DNA from: Viola odorata
Lineage: Eukaryota; Streptophyta; Magnoliopsida; Malpighiales; Violaceae
Assembly: GCA_963691705.1 (NCBI GenBank)
Contig: OY829539.1
Location: 56,208,327-56,272,326 of the forward strand
Length of the DNA stretch: 64,000 nucleotides
Reading direction: 5' to 3'
Shown here: positions 32,881 to 45,369 of the stretch, in pieces
How positions within the stretch are numbered: the first letter of the stretch is position 1
Layout: each line of letters opens with the position of its first letter
Position numbers and translations under genes: made by a program
Notes under the pieces: generated by a model
What the model saw: the letters and a program-made list of their open reading frames with translations, nothing else
Told to the model about the DNA's origin: nothing
Database searches by the model: none

Positions 32881-35067
32881 TCATGGGGGAGGACGAGAAC
32901 GGCGCATCGCAATCAGCACGTCAGCCTGAGTTTGGATCTCTCGAAGGATCGCGAGGTTGGTGTCTAGGATCAGGCGGAGGAGCTGGTTCGTAGTGGATTC
33001 ATCTGGAGTGGGTTCGGGCACTCGGGAGTCAACTGTGGGCTTCGGGGCAGTCGAAGTGGATGCTTTGCTGGGAGGAGGTTCGGGAGCAGCAGACGGCTTG
33101 GAGAGGTCTGGGTACTCATACTTGCCTTCGATCCTGCCCTTGTTACCTGCATGGAAGCTCAAGATACCGTCAATAACACAAAGAAATTCCATCGCGTCCA
33201 AGGATTTGAAACCAAGGATCTTGAAGGAATTCGGGTGTCGATACAGGTTGAGTTCCCGCAGTGTCGAGGTGTAAAGTTGGGAGGCCAGGCTGGTGACAAG
33301 TGATCCAAGAACAGGAGAGCGACCCTGGGGGGCATTGGCAACATTGTGGGCAGCGGTGGCGATCTAGTAGCCAAGATTGACGCGCTTCTTATGGTACATG
33401 ACCCACAGGAAAAATAGCTCCGTTTGGGCTAGCTGCCCAGAGGTCCCGAATTTACCCGCGAGGGCAATGGACAGGAAGCGTTGCAGGATACGGAGGGCTG
33501 GCTCTTGAATGCAGTGGGCCTTGGCATGGCGAGAGTCAAACAGTATCTTGTCTCGTCCGGAGAGCTCCCGAAGAGCTTTGTGACTGTTGAACTCGGGGGG
33601 GATAATGGTGAGAGCGTTCTGATATGCGGCCTCTTGAATGCCCTCACGACTGACAAAGCCCAGATAGACGTTGAAGTCGTTGAGGGACATCGGGTGCCAC
33701 TTGCTTGCTAACCTGAAATTCACACATCCCTTGGCAGACAGATCGGGGCCGACCCCACCCCCGGGTTTAAACAAATCAATCTTATACCAAAAACTAGCAA
33801 AGAACTCCAGGCTGAGTTCCAAATAGGTAGGTTGATCCATGTAAAAGAAACGTTCCCACCCGATACCACTGATATACTCCTGAATCCGGGACCCAACACC
33901 CATCTTATCACAAAACTCCAGACCTAGTTTAGGGCAGGGGGCTACTCCCTTGAAATTCATCAAAGTCACCTTATCCAAGGAAGTCTTATCATTAAAGATA
34001 AAAAGCTCATTGAAAGTTTCAAGGTTAGCCGTTACCAGGTAACTGGGTCGGGACCCAGGAGCAGAATCAAACTCTTCATCTTCCGCCTCGATGCGCTGGG
34101 ATTTGCGGGGAGTCTCAGTAGCAGGAGCTTTACCCTTGGAAGAGGCCGGGATCTTCCTTTTCTTACTGGTCGGAGGTTTGGGGGCTGGAACCTTAGGAGC
34201 AGGGAGCTTTGGGGTGTTTTTCGCGGCTCGGGTCTTACCCCTGGCCAATTTCGGGGGTGGACTGGGAGGTTGGGGCTGGTCGATCTCCCCTTCTCCTTCA
34301 TTGGCTATCTCCTCTGCTGGTCCCTCTGGAATGTCCTCAGGACCTGGAGCAGTGTGCTCGGGATCCTGAGGGTCGTGCTCTTCTGGTCGCTCAGTCAGCT
34401 CGACCTCCTCCTCACCATCACGTCCGCCGTCGTCCTCCTCCTCTCGCTGGTCGTCGGAATCCCACGGGAATTGCTCCTCATTCTCGTTCTCCACCCGTCG
34501 GGCTTCCCTGAGGCTGGAACTGGTCTGGGGCTGTTCGTCCTCCTCGGTGTCAGAAGGAATCATGTAGCCAATGGGCTTAACGTCAAGGGGGACGGAGTTG
34601 ACAGGGTTGGGCGGCGTTTTCTTCTTGCTGCCGGCGGTGGTGGTTGGAGGGACACGGCGTACCTTTCCAGATCTGGTCATGTCTGCGAGAGGGGTAGGGG
34701 AAGGGATTTCGTCTAGGTTGATGGTGTTTTCGGAAGATGGAGATCCGAGCCGTTCAGTGGCTGCTGGAGAGTGGTTGGAGGTGGTGGTGTTCGGCTGGTT
34801 TTGGTGAGAGAGGGGAGTAGGAGTTGGAGTGGAAGAGTGAGAAGTGGGGTCTTTGTTTAGGTTTAGACTTGTGCGTGCCATAAGGAAGAAGAGATGGTTT
34901 TTGTTTTCGGAAAGAAGAGAAGTGTTGTGATTTGATGGGGAGTGATGAGGGGTTTTGGTTGGGTAACGGTTGGGTGACGGTTTAGGTGGCGTGGGTGAGT
35001 AGGTTTTGGCAGGCGTGGGAACGTGGAGAGAGAGGCGGGAACTGATGTTTCGATCTCCGCTATCCAC
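32881..35067 (-). pseudogene. ATHILA-family ORF, right copy, interrupted by the same TAG
   Basis: The 567-codon frame from 35067 ends at TAG 33364-33366 and continues in frame to TGA at 32881. The probable true start is 34881. It differs from the left copy at two residues, Asn for Thr in the SSETTINLDE region and Leu for Ser in PPPKSARGK. A third base difference, at 35053, changes the fifth codon of the longest frame only synonymously; it lies upstream of the preferred start. Family assignment and caveats are as for the left copy. Because the TAG is identical in both, it predates the duplication. Confidence 0.75.
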
Positions 35068-35540
35068 GTGGCGCGATGGGAGAGGGCGCTCAGTGCCATG
35101 GGCAGCGTGCTCTTACACCTGCGCGGAAATCAGGAAAAGCAAATCAGCTTTTTGGATTTTCAAAAGAGGAGGGATAAGAATAAAATCAGAGGTAATTAAA
35201 TGGGGTGAATAAAGGAGCAGACAAGACATTAAATAGGAGACAGAGAAATTAAATGAAAGGGGAAAGAGGACAAAGAAAATTTAAATTTTTACCTAGGTAA
35301 CATAAAAAGTGCACATAGAAAATTTGAAAAGCTAGAGTTGACCCAAATAATAAAATGAAAAATAATAAAATAGAGGAAACTAAAGAGACCGACGGACAAA
35401 AGGAATAAGAATGGACAAAACTAATTAAAATCACCTAGGGAAGATAAGAAATGGGTTTTGGGAAAAGAGAAAAGAGGATGTCGGATGCAGAATTTAGAGA
35501 CAAGAAAATTAAAGGAAGAGGGTTAGAAATTCGGGGTTGG

Positions 35541-35579
35541 TCCCCACACTTGGCCATGATTATCGTCCAGGCCTGGACG
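35541..35579 (-). other. Internal polypurine-like tract plus palindrome after pol, right copy
   Basis: Same module as in the left copy, 16-bp palindrome at 35564-35579. Confidence 0.8.
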
Positions 35580-35587
35580 TCGTGTCC

Positions 35588-38500
35588 TCATTCGGGAGTG
35601 TCGAGTGTTGGGTCCTCGACCCTTGCTTCCTCTGCAGTCGATGGCTTGAATCCTTCATAGAAGGGTTTCAACCTATGACCGTTCACCTTGAATGGCTCCC
35701 CATTGTCCAAATTCTGGATCTCAACAGCACCATGGTCAAACACCGCAGTGATTCGGTATGGTCCCGTCTATTTGGACTTGAGCTTCCCCGAAAAAATCCG
35801 TAGTCTGGAGTTGTAGAGCAACACTTTCTGCCCAATGGTGAAGTTTTTGACTACGAGGTGCTTGTCGTGCTGGGCTTTGGTCTTGTCCTTGTAGATCATG
35901 GAATTTTCATAGGCATTCCCCCGAAGTTCTTCAAGCTCCTGAAGTTGCAAACAGCGTTCCTTTCCTGCCAAGTTCAAGTCCATGTTGACTTTCTTGAGTG
36001 CCCAGAAGGCCTTGTGTTCTATCTCGACCGGAAGGTGACACGGCTTGCCATAGACCAACCGATATGGCGTCATGCCAATCGGGGTCTTGAATGCGGTGCG
36101 GTAGGCCCAAAGCGCGTCTCCTAGCTTGAGACTCCAATCTTTTCTCGACTGATTCACTGTTTTTTCGAGGATAGCCTTGATCTCCCGATTCGAGACCTCA
36201 GCTTGCCCATTGGTTTGGGGGTGGTAAGCTGTGGATACTCGATGAGTCACTCCATACTTGTTAAGTAGCGAAGCGACTGTTCGATTGCAGAAATGAGTCC
36301 CCCGATCGCTGATGAGAGCTCGAGGGGTCCCGAATCGGTTAAAGATGTGTGTTCTGAGGAAATCGGCAACCACTCTTGAATCGTCAGTTTTGGTGGCCTT
36401 GGCTTCGATCCATTTGGAGACATAATCTACTGCAAGCAGAATATACGTATGCCCGAATGAATTCGGGAACGGCCCCATGAAGTCAATGCCCCAAATATCG
36501 AAAATATCGCACGCAATGATACTGGTCAAGGGCATTTGGTTTCGGGCTCCGATGTTTCCCATGGCTTGGCATCGAGGGCATGTTGCGCAAAATAAATGAC
36601 TGTCCTTGAAGATGGAGGGCCAGTAAAGACCCGCTTCTAGGACTTTGAGTGCGGTTTTCTTTGCAGCAAAATGCCCCCCTTCTGTTGTTGAATGGCAGAA
36701 CTTGAGGATGGATGGGACCTCGTCTGTGGAGACACAGCGCCTTACGATCTGATCTGAACAATGTTTCCATAGGTAAGGGCTGTCCCAAACATAGTACTTG
36801 GCTTGTTTGCGGATTCGGTTGTGTTCTGTACTCGAGGCCTCGACTGGAAGCGCTACAGTGGCACAATAATTAGCTATGTCCGTGAACCAGGGGTACTTTG
36901 CCGTGTCAACTAAGCACAGATGCTCATCAGGGAAAGACTCCCGAATGGTTACTTGGGAGTCGTCTTCTTGATGCGGGAGTCGACTCAAATGATCAGCTAC
37001 ACAGTTCTCGGTCCCTTTTTTATCCTTGATGGCTAGGTTGAACTCTTGAAGCAGGAGAATCCAGCGGATAAGCCTAGGCTTCGCGTCTGTCTTCTTGAGC
37101 AGGCATCGAAGAGCGGAGTGGTCAGAGTACACTATCACTTCTGTGCCCAGGAGGTACTGCCGAAACTTATCAAGGGCATAGACAATGGCCAAGAGTTCTT
37201 TTTCCGTTGTGGTGTAGTTTTGCTGGGCGGGATCCAACAACTTGGAGGCATAGTAAATGACATAAGTCTCCTTGTCCTTCTTCTGGCCCAGAACAGCTCC
37301 CAAGGCTTGGTTGCTTGCGTCACACATGATCTCGAATGGGAGCGTCCAGTCGGGAGCTCGAATGATGGGAGCAGAAATGAGCTTAGCTTTCAAGGTCTCG
37401 AATGCCTTCTTGCACTTGTCATCAAAGACAAACTCTACATCCTTGTGTAGTAATTGGCACATTGGCTGGGCAATCTTGGAGAAATCCTTGATGAACCTCC
37501 TATAAAAACCTGCATGTCCAAGAAAAGAACGCACATCTCGAATATTCGAGGGGTAAGGCAAGGTCTCGATAGCTTGAATTTTGGCCTTGTCCACTTCGAT
37601 ACCTTTTCGGGACACGATGTGGCCTAAGATCAGTCCTTGGTCAACCATGAAATGACATTTTTCAAAATTAAGAACAAGGTCAGTTTCAATACACCTTTGC
37701 AGAATTTTCTTTAAATTCAAGAGGCATTCGGAGAAAGAGTTACCATAGACCGTGAAGTCATCCATGAATACCTCGATGCATTCTTCCACAAATTCTGAAA
37801 AGATGCTGACCATGCACCTCTGGAATGTGGCCGGGGCATTGCATAACCCGAAGGGCATGCGTCTGTAAGCAAAGGTCCCGAAGGGGCACGTGAAGGTGGT
37901 TTTCTCCTGATCTTCAAGGGCTACTGGAATCTGGTGGAATCCCGAATACCCATCCAGGCAGCAGTAGTGCGTCTTGCCCGCGAGGCGCTCCAACATCTGA
38001 TCTATGAAGGGAAGTGGGAAATGGTCTTTTCGGGTGGCTTCATTCAGGCGTCGATAGTCAATGCACACATGCCAGCCATTCTGGATTCGGGAGGGAATCA
38101 GCTGACCCTCGGGACCCGGAATGATTGTGATGCCAGTTTTCTTCGGGACCACCTGAACTGGGCTGACCCATGGGGAATCAGAAATGGGATAAATGACTCC
38201 GGCATCGAGTAGCTTCAGGACCTCCTTCTTAACTACTTCCATCATGGGAGGGTTCAAACGCCTTTGGGGCTGTCTCACTGTCTTGGAGTCCTCTTCGAGA
38301 TGTATGCGGTGAGTACACAAGGATGGTGACAAACCCTTGATGTCGGCAATCGTCCAACCGATGGCCTTCTTAAAACTCTGGAGAAGATTCACTAGCTCAG
38401 TTTCTTGCTCTGCTTTTAATTTGTTGGAAATTATGACCGGAAGCGTTTCTGCCTCCCCAAGGTATGCATACTTCAAGTGTGAGGGCAGCGTCTTTAGTTC

Positions 38501-41113
38501 CAGGTCTGGAGCCTGTTCCAGAGACGAGGGAAGCCGTACATGATCTGCGCATTCAGGAGACTCGCTCGGGGGTTCAACCACCAAGGCAGCATTTTCTTCA
38601 AGGGCTGCTGTAACTGTGCTCAGTTCAGAGGGGACCGTAATAGAAGCTGTCATCTCTTGCAGAGATTCGGGGGTGAGACTTCGGTCAAGAATATGCTTCA
38701 AGGGCTCGACAGAATTCAGTTCAGCAATCTCCTCCACAAGTGGATTTATTATATCAACAAAATTGACACTGGAAAATTCGGGAGGGTACTTCATGGAGTC
38801 CAGCATGTTGAAACGAATGATTTCCCCGTCGAACTCGAGGGATATCGAGGCCTCATAACAATCAATCTTTGCGCAGGCAGTAGCCAAGAAAGGACGTCCC
38901 AAGAGCAGATCCGAAGACTTGGTGTTCGAGGGATTTTCCATGGAGAGAACATAGAAATCTGCCGGGAATAAGAATTCACCAATCTGGACAAGAACATCCG
39001 TGATGATTCCTTTGGGGTATACCACCGAACGGTCTGCAAGCTGGATTACCAGTGTGGTTTCTTTCAAGGGCCCGAGTCCGAGGCCATTGTAGATGGTCAA
39101 GGGCATAACATTGATTCCAGCTCCCAAATCGCACATCGCTTTTCCAATATCGATAGTCCCGATCTTACACGGGACCGTAAACATGCCCTGGTCTTTGCAT
39201 TTGGGAGGAATTTGTCGCTGGATATGGGCGGATAAATTAGCCCCCACACTGATTCTATTTACCTCAGTGAATTTGTTCTTGTTGGTGCACAGTTGTTTCA
39301 GAAACTTAGCATATCGAGGCATGTTCTTGATGGCCTTGAGGAGTGGAATATTGATAACGACTTTGCTAAACATCTCAAAGATGTCCCGATCCTCTTCCTC
39401 TTTCTTTTTCTTGACCAACCGCTGAGGGAATGGTGGCTCGAATACTTTATTTATGAATTCTTGAGAGAATTCTTCCTCCTCAACGGGCTGCTTCTTCTTG
39501 CAGCGGGACTTCTTGCTGGAGAAGAAGTGATCAAGTGCTGCGTCGCCAAATCGGGACTTCTTAGGTTGGTCAGTAGGTTGTTCGGGAGGTGGTGGCGCAG
39601 TATTGTTGGCCTCTGGACCAGGAACAACAATGTTGGCTTCGGGGTCTGGGTGGACACGAGAAGGGATCTCGAGACCACTGCGGAGGTTCATGGCACACGC
39701 TTCATGCTTCGGGTTAGGTTCCGTTTGCCCTGGAAATCTCCCTCCATTTTTTACTTCCTTCATTTCGGCCATGAGGGTCCGAATCTGTTTTTCCAGTTCT
39801 GCGATTTTCTTTTTATCGGGGGAGGGGTCCTCATTCGGGGGTGGTGGCATGGTGAAATTCTGGTCTGGGGGAGGCTGCCTCTGGTACTGGTAATTCTGAA
39901 AATTGGGCCTAGGCTTGAAGGCCTGCATGTTGAAAGGAGGGGGGCGATTTCCGTATGGATTTTGGCCATACTGATGGCTGGGTCCGGCCTGCTGGTTGTT
40001 GTTCCATCCATAGTTAGGTTGCTTCCAACCTTGATTGTGGTGTTGGCCATATGGGGCATTGAATCCGCCGGCTGCATTGACTGGAATCTCATCGGGGATG
40101 AATGGGCAAGCATCCGTTGGGTGGTCTGAAAATTGGCAAATCTGGCAGGCCTTGACCTGGACTGGCTGTCCCGAAGCCATGTTTTGCAACATGCCCGTGA
40201 TGGCTGCAAGTTGATTCTCCATAGCGGCTGAGCGTGCATCTTGAACGCTAGTGGAGTTGTTGAGCTGGAGGTTGTTCTTGGCCATGAGTTCGATAGTGGC
40301 CTTGGCAGCAGCTGGAGTGAGTCTAGTGATGGATCCATTAGCAGCAGCGTTCAACAAGGCCTTGTCCCGACCGTTGAGTCCTTCACAAAAGTATTGCATG
40401 AGGGCATGTTCGAACAGATTATGCGAGGGGCATAGGGCTTGCATCTTTTTAAACCGCTCATAGTATTGCTCAAGATCTTCCGAATCCTTTTGGAGGATGG
40501 ATACGAGCTGCTTTCGGGTCACCATTGCTATGGACACGGGGTAGTATTTGTCCGTGAAAGCTTTAGACATCTCGGCCCACGAATTGATAGATTGCGGCTG
40601 CAAGTCGTAAAACCAGTTAAGGGCGTCGTCCTTGAGGGACCACATAAAGGCACGTAGCTTGGCATGCTCAACAGAGATGTTGTGAGGCTTCATGGCGTCG
40701 CAAATGGAGTGTAGCTGCTGTAGGTGGCGGTGTGGATTCTCCTTGGCCAACCCTCGAAAGAGTGGCAGATGATGCATGGTTGCGGACTTGAGTTCCCAGT
40801 CATTCGGGACTGCTGGCCAGACAATGCAACTGGTTGGGGCTTCGGGAGCAGCATTGAAATCATCGATGGTCTGGACTGGCGGGGGAAGTGGTGGAACGCG
40901 ATCTCCTACGGGACCGTGGTCATCCATTTCGGGTCCTTCTAGCTGATCAAGGGGAAAATTCTCGTGGTCTGGATTGTCTTCTAAGTCAAAAAGACGTTCG
41001 AGGCCCCGAACGCAAGGGTTGGAATTTCCTTGTGCCAGTCGTCGAAGTCCCCTTTCGGTCCGTCCTAGCTCGTGATCAAGGGGTAGTAATTCGGGTGCGG
41101 ATCTCCTGGTCAT
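35588..41113 (-). pseudogene. Athila-type gag-pol polyprotein, right copy, same nonsense codon
   Basis: 1781 codons from 41113 to TAG at 35768-35770, then open in frame to TGA at 35588. All catalytic residues listed for the left copy are present: the protease DLGA, FMDD of reverse transcriptase, RNase H acidic residues and the integrase D,D35E. It differs from the left copy at Arg for His in the YGNHPPPF region of Gag and at Cys for Tyr1609 next to the second integrase Asp (DRGTHFC). Cys is the residue I would expect in related elements, so the left copy carries the derived state. Apart from the shared TAG, both copies could still make Gag through integrase core. Confidence 0.9.
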
Positions 41114-41145
41114 ACAAACAAGAAAAATAAATCAGTCTTGAAACA

Positions 41146-41164
41146 ATCCCCGGCAACGGCGCCA
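41146..41164 (-). other. Primer binding site (tRNA-Asp), right copy
   Basis: Same 19-base match to the 3' end of tRNA-Asp, three bases from the right LTR. Confidence 0.85.
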
Positions 41165-41167
41165 ATT

Positions 41168-42897
41168 TGATCGTCAGTCAAATACAGAATTTATAGTGCC
41201 TGAAAACGTGTGTGCACAAGAGATAAAGTGTACAGTGGCAGTCAGGGTCGAACACAGGGATTGTGAGAAACTGATCTATAGTCTTGAATATATTCGGGGG
41301 AGAAGTGCACAAAGAGTAACAATTAGGGGGGGGGGGTTTACTTGGCTGAACAAGTCAGCCAAGGCAGGTTTCGGGAGCTAACAATTTCTATCTACGAGAA
41401 CAGTATTCGGGGTCTCGAATGTCACGTTCGAGGTCCCGAATGGTAAAATAAGCAAATCAGTGTATAATTCCAGAAATAAAATAAATCAGAAACCGGTGCA
41501 GAGGTATCAACACAGACGTGAAATAGAACAAGAGCGAAATAAGCACAAATAATCAGTTGGAGAAAGGGTTCTCGGCAAAGGCACTCTGGGTTGCATTCGG
41601 GACCAGATCGTCATCAGCTCAAGGGTATTCCATTCAAGATGTCATAGAAATGACATGGGGACCAGATTCCTCGGATATCCCCTACTTTTCTCTTAAGAGA
41701 AACTACCCCCCGTTTCCACCTATGAGGTAGTCTTGACAGTTTGCCATCCCTCCAGGCACGAATGCGGGAGGGCCATACTCAAACTGCCCATGAAGTTAAG
41801 AAAAGACAGATCTAGAGCTAAAGTCCCTCAGTTTGTCAGACTCGTGACCCAGCTCTAATCAACTACCCAACCTATCTATTCAAGACCACTTTGACACAGT
41901 CAAGACTAAACAGATGCCTACTTACTCATGCAATTTTCCTTCCGTATTCATCACATAAATGGCAGCCTTTACACAAGATAATTATCAGTTGATCAAGCCT
42001 CAAATTAAATCATGCAAAGATATAATTAAACCGATGAATAGTTGAATATAGCATCAAGAATATTCTAAGCACATTAAGGCCTCGAATCTGCCCCTGCAAC
42101 CCTTGAATCAGCCTTGCCAAGAACTAGGAATTTAGCTACTCATGCTTAGAGATGAACAAATAACGATTAAAGAAAGCATAACAAGTAATTAAATAGTGTA
42201 AGGGAAGAAAACTTGTTACTAAAATTCCGTTTATAGCTCGGCAGCAATGTTGGAGAAGCTAACAATGGCTAGAGAGAGAAACTAGAGAGGAGTCTAAGCT
42301 ACTTCTAAATTATGCTAATTAATTAAATTCCTAGGAGAGATCCCCTCTAAAAAACTCCTAAAACTATTCATGGATGCCCTTTATATAGTAGAGCTCCAAG
42401 CACAAAATATCTACAACCCAAAGGCTAGGGACAAAATGCATTAATTGAAAGCCTAAAGAAGTGGATCTATGTTCCAAAAAATACAAAGCTGGAAAAGCAT
42501 AAAGCTGTCTGGTTTTTCCAGCTTTGGCAGGTCTGGAGTGGGCTCAAGACTGAAATCCGCAGGTGTTTGGTAATCAGTGCAGAGCGTCAGAACAGTGTCA
42601 GAGGGATCACATGGGCGTTAGGTAGGGTGACACGTGGAAACGTCATCCTTTACCCTTCGGGAGTCCCGAACTGGGAATCCGATTCGGGACCTTGAACGCT
42701 GCTTTGGACTCGGGACCTCGACTTTTGGTCTTGAAGCTCGAATTCGCTCAAAATGCACCAAAAATGTTTGTTTTAGCATAAATTCCCTTTTTAGGCCTAG
42801 ATCTGCAATAGTAATGAAATCAAGGGTAAATTAGCAGAATCAAGCTCTAAATAAGTGGGAAAATGGAGGGAAAATCATGCATAAAAACATGCTATCA
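41168..42897 (-). repeat. Right LTR (5' LTR of the dimer)
   Basis: 1730 bp with private bases at 42416, 42476, 42482 and 42624 and a G-tract of 11. It contains the outermost promoter of the dimer in element orientation. Confidence 0.95.
42381..42387 (-). promoter_or_regulatory. TATA box of the right LTR
   Basis: TATATAA on the minus strand, at the same LTR position as in the other two. It would drive the right internal copy or a full dimer transcript. Confidence 0.55.
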
Positions 42898-44905
42898 ACC
42901 ATCGCCAATGCATTTGCGCACACCTCTATACTGCACTGAATTGTTGATGGTAAGGTGTTAATCTTTCAAGTATTTTCTTCTTAAAGTGAGGGATTTTGTA
43001 GGTGTTACTCCCATCACATTTTAACACTTCATTCATGCATGACTGCAATGCCAAGAAAATGTAGTTGATTTTCTTCACTGAGAATGTCTGGTATGCATTT
43101 TCAATAGCCCTCATTAATTGAACAATGGACTTAGCACACTCTTTACTTTGGAGTGATTGAATTTCTCTAAAGAAGCCTAAGTCCAAGACATTCAAATCTG
43201 GAGAATTAGGAGGTTGATTAACAAGAGAAACATTCAGTCCACAACCCTCAACTGCACACAAAAATTGAACATCATCAGATTGAATATGTGTCTTCGCATC
43301 GTCTTGTTGAATGAAAATCCTCTCCAATATGTTATCCCTATGCCATTTATTGGCAATGGTTGGCAGTACTTTCCCTATCATGAACTCCCTAATAACATTT
43401 CTGGTGACGTTAGTAATTGGTTTGATCTCTAAAATACTACGCGACCTGTTTTGACTCGATCTAACGGCTGCTACAAATTCAACTAATGAAAAAATACCAA
43501 TTTCACCATCAAAGGTACAAATGCCATTGGAGTCATATCTAGGTCTCGCAACCGCAGCTAAGAACATCACTTTAGGAATATAATTTGAGTTTTTAATTAT
43601 TCTTACTGGATCTAGCTCGTCGTGCAGGAGGTAATATCTTTGTGATCTCTTGCTAAAAAAGAACCATTTCTCGTCAATATGAACTGTGTTCTCCATGTTC
43701 TTGAAAGTTGGAGAGTATGGTACTGTGGTTGGGTCCAAATTTGCCAAGCAATGCTTCATTCTGCTAATTTGATTGTCCTGTGTCAGAGACGATTTGATGG
43801 CATTTGTGTGGCGCCTGATTGCTCCCTCTCTCAACTTCTAAAAAACTCAATACTTGGACACAACTAGGGCAAACACAAGGCTTCTAATGCTGGTCCTCTG
43901 ACTCAGAGGAATGTCTCTAATCCTTCCCAAATCAAATTCAATTCTTTTTCGCCCACAATTTCTGAATCTTAGAGTTTGGTGGTTGTGGTTACCAAAATCC
44001 CTGTTTCCACAACCTCTGAATTGTTCTAATTCCAACACCAAACATCGCAGCCACCAACCTGGTTGATCCTCTCTTCTAACTCCCTTTTTCCATTCTTTCC
44101 AGAAGGCACTCATATGCAGATTTCAGCGCTGGTCAGTTCTTTCGTTCGACCAAATAATGCCGACAATGAACAATAACAAAAATTAATGAAACACAGAAAT
44201 TGCAAAGTGAGGATTGAAAGTGAGATGTAATTAATAACCTTGATTTTTCAAGCTGTCTGGTTCTGGAGCCAACTCGGTAATGTTGATTACCTCTTCATCA
44301 GCAATTTGGTGTGCGAAATTTGTTTCGAAAAATGAAGTGTCATTGGATTCTAAACAATCAAGACCAGGCGAGTTGATTGTTGGGGATTGAGGACTGAATG
44401 ACACTGAATTAAGATCAAATATTGGAAAAACCATTTTAGAGTTTCTGGTTTGGGTTGAAGGAGATGAGGGGTGATAGAATTGAAATGACTGGAGTAAGAG
44501 GGAGACAGATATTTGAAACCCATTTTCGAATTCAAAAAAATAGACAATTTGGGATGGCGGGATGCAAACTGCTTTTGAAATTTTGCCAAAATTTTGGGGG
44601 GGAAATGGGCGGGTTAGGGTTTGCGTCGAATTTGAGGCAAATGGTTTTGGTGTTTGCTGTGGAATGCTTCTCTGCTTCGTTAACACGGTTAAATGGGCTG
44701 GGAAAGAAAGAGACGAGCTGAAGCGTGCAGGGGAAGCTCGCGTTTGGATTTGAATTTGGGCCAGCATCGAGGCGAAATATAACCATTGCTCAGCGATGGC
44801 CCACGGGCAATAAATCCAAAAAGCTAAGTTGCACAGTACCGAGATAGATTTCTCTTAATAACTGTGATTAGTGGGCTCCCGTCATCTAAATAAAAATAGA
44901 GGGAG
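42898..44905 (-). mobile_element. Mariner-like transposon, 5' part, interrupted by the retrotransposon dimer
   Basis: The outer terminus on the minus strand reads CTCCCTCTATTTTTATTTAG, ending at 44905 and followed by TA (44906-44907), the expected mariner TSD. The transposase pseudogene is inside. The other end is on the far side of the 25-kb dimer, left of 17804. A degenerate transposase, a host for a younger insertion, makes this the older layer of the nest. Confidence 0.75.
42926..44434 (-). pseudogene. Mariner-like (plant DD39D) transposase pseudogene
   Basis: The C-terminal 300 codons (43834-42926) are open and hold the catalytic triad. The first Asp is in VHIDEKWF and the second in FIQQDDAKTH. 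The third is in NVLDLGFF, exactly 39 residues after the second, the DD39D spacing of plant mariner elements. Upstream, in the same frame, two stops (TGA then TAG, between 43849 and 43838) separate it from CGRKRIEFDLGRIRDIPLSQ. The helix-turn-helix VAAMFGVGIRTIQRLWKQG is in another frame, so at least one frameshift exists. An acidic N-terminal exon starting MVFPIFDLN at 44434 fits the family and is followed by an intron. With stops and frameshifts this cannot make a full transposase. The protein would have cut and rejoined element ends at TA targets. Confidence 0.85.
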
Positions 44906-44907
44906 TA

Positions 44908-45369
44908 TTAATGGACAATTTAAAATGACTTTACACGTGCACCTTTACATGTTTTGGAGTATTTTATAAGGAATGTCTGCGCAGAATAAACAAATAAATC
45001 AACTCATCGCTCACATCGCGTGATTTGGATCCTCATGACACGTGCTAATTTCCTAGATCATAAGCAAAAATGGAAAATTAAAAATATGAGAAAAGTAGCA
45101 AACTAGCGATAATAAAATTCCCGTTCCTTACGCAATTGCAAGCCACTTCCTTCCCTCTCCACTTTCCAATTCCTGAGTCACTTGGTCTTACAGATGACGT
45201 GCTCTGATTTGAGGCCCATCACAACTTTAAATCCTTCCTAGCCTTGCATTACCTGACAATCATGCTTTTTCTCAACTTGGTCTCTGTCCTTTTCGTCATT
45301 TGTTGCCTATTGATTCTAGTGCTGTTCTTCTCCACATAGACGGGGAGGTAAGGAAAGGAAGCAGCAGCC
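44908..45369. other. Intergenic, promoter and leader region of the ALMT gene
   Basis: The stretch lies between the mariner terminus and the ALMT start codon. No TATA box stands out; the last 120 bp are CT-rich like a leader. Confidence 0.5.

Larger units (their letters stand above)
17805..42897 (-). mobile_element. Tandem dimer of an Athila-type Ty3/gypsy LTR retrotransposon (LTR-int-LTR-int-LTR)
   Basis: The unit is flanked by the 5-bp direct repeat ACCAT (17800-17804 and 42898-42902). It contains three LTRs (17805-19531, 29481-31218, 41168-42897) separated by two internal regions of exactly 9,949 bp (19532-29480 and 31219-41167). All parts are on the minus strand. Each internal region has a tRNA-Asp primer binding site, gag-pol, an ATHILA-family ORF and a polypurine tract. 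The middle LTR serves both copies. I count five single-base differences between the internal regions, at 22560/34247, 23040/34727, 23366/35053, 24601/36288 and 28258/39945. The outer LTRs differ by seven substitutions plus a G-tract length. Both copies share two nonsense codons, so neither copy looks fully autonomous without readthrough. Confidence 0.95.

Noticed and set aside
31219..41167. Treating the second internal region as an independent insertion
   Set aside because: No separate TSDs flank it; it shares the middle LTR and only the outermost ACCAT repeats exist.
44231..44767. Full 178-codon frame as the transposase N-terminus
   Set aside because: The family-like part starts at MVFPIFDLN (44434); upstream residues look like translated leader.
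4258..44905. Pairing the Stowaway-like end at 4258 with the mariner end at 44905 as one element
   Set aside because: Beyond the first nine bases the terminal sequences differ, and several independent genes and elements lie between them.
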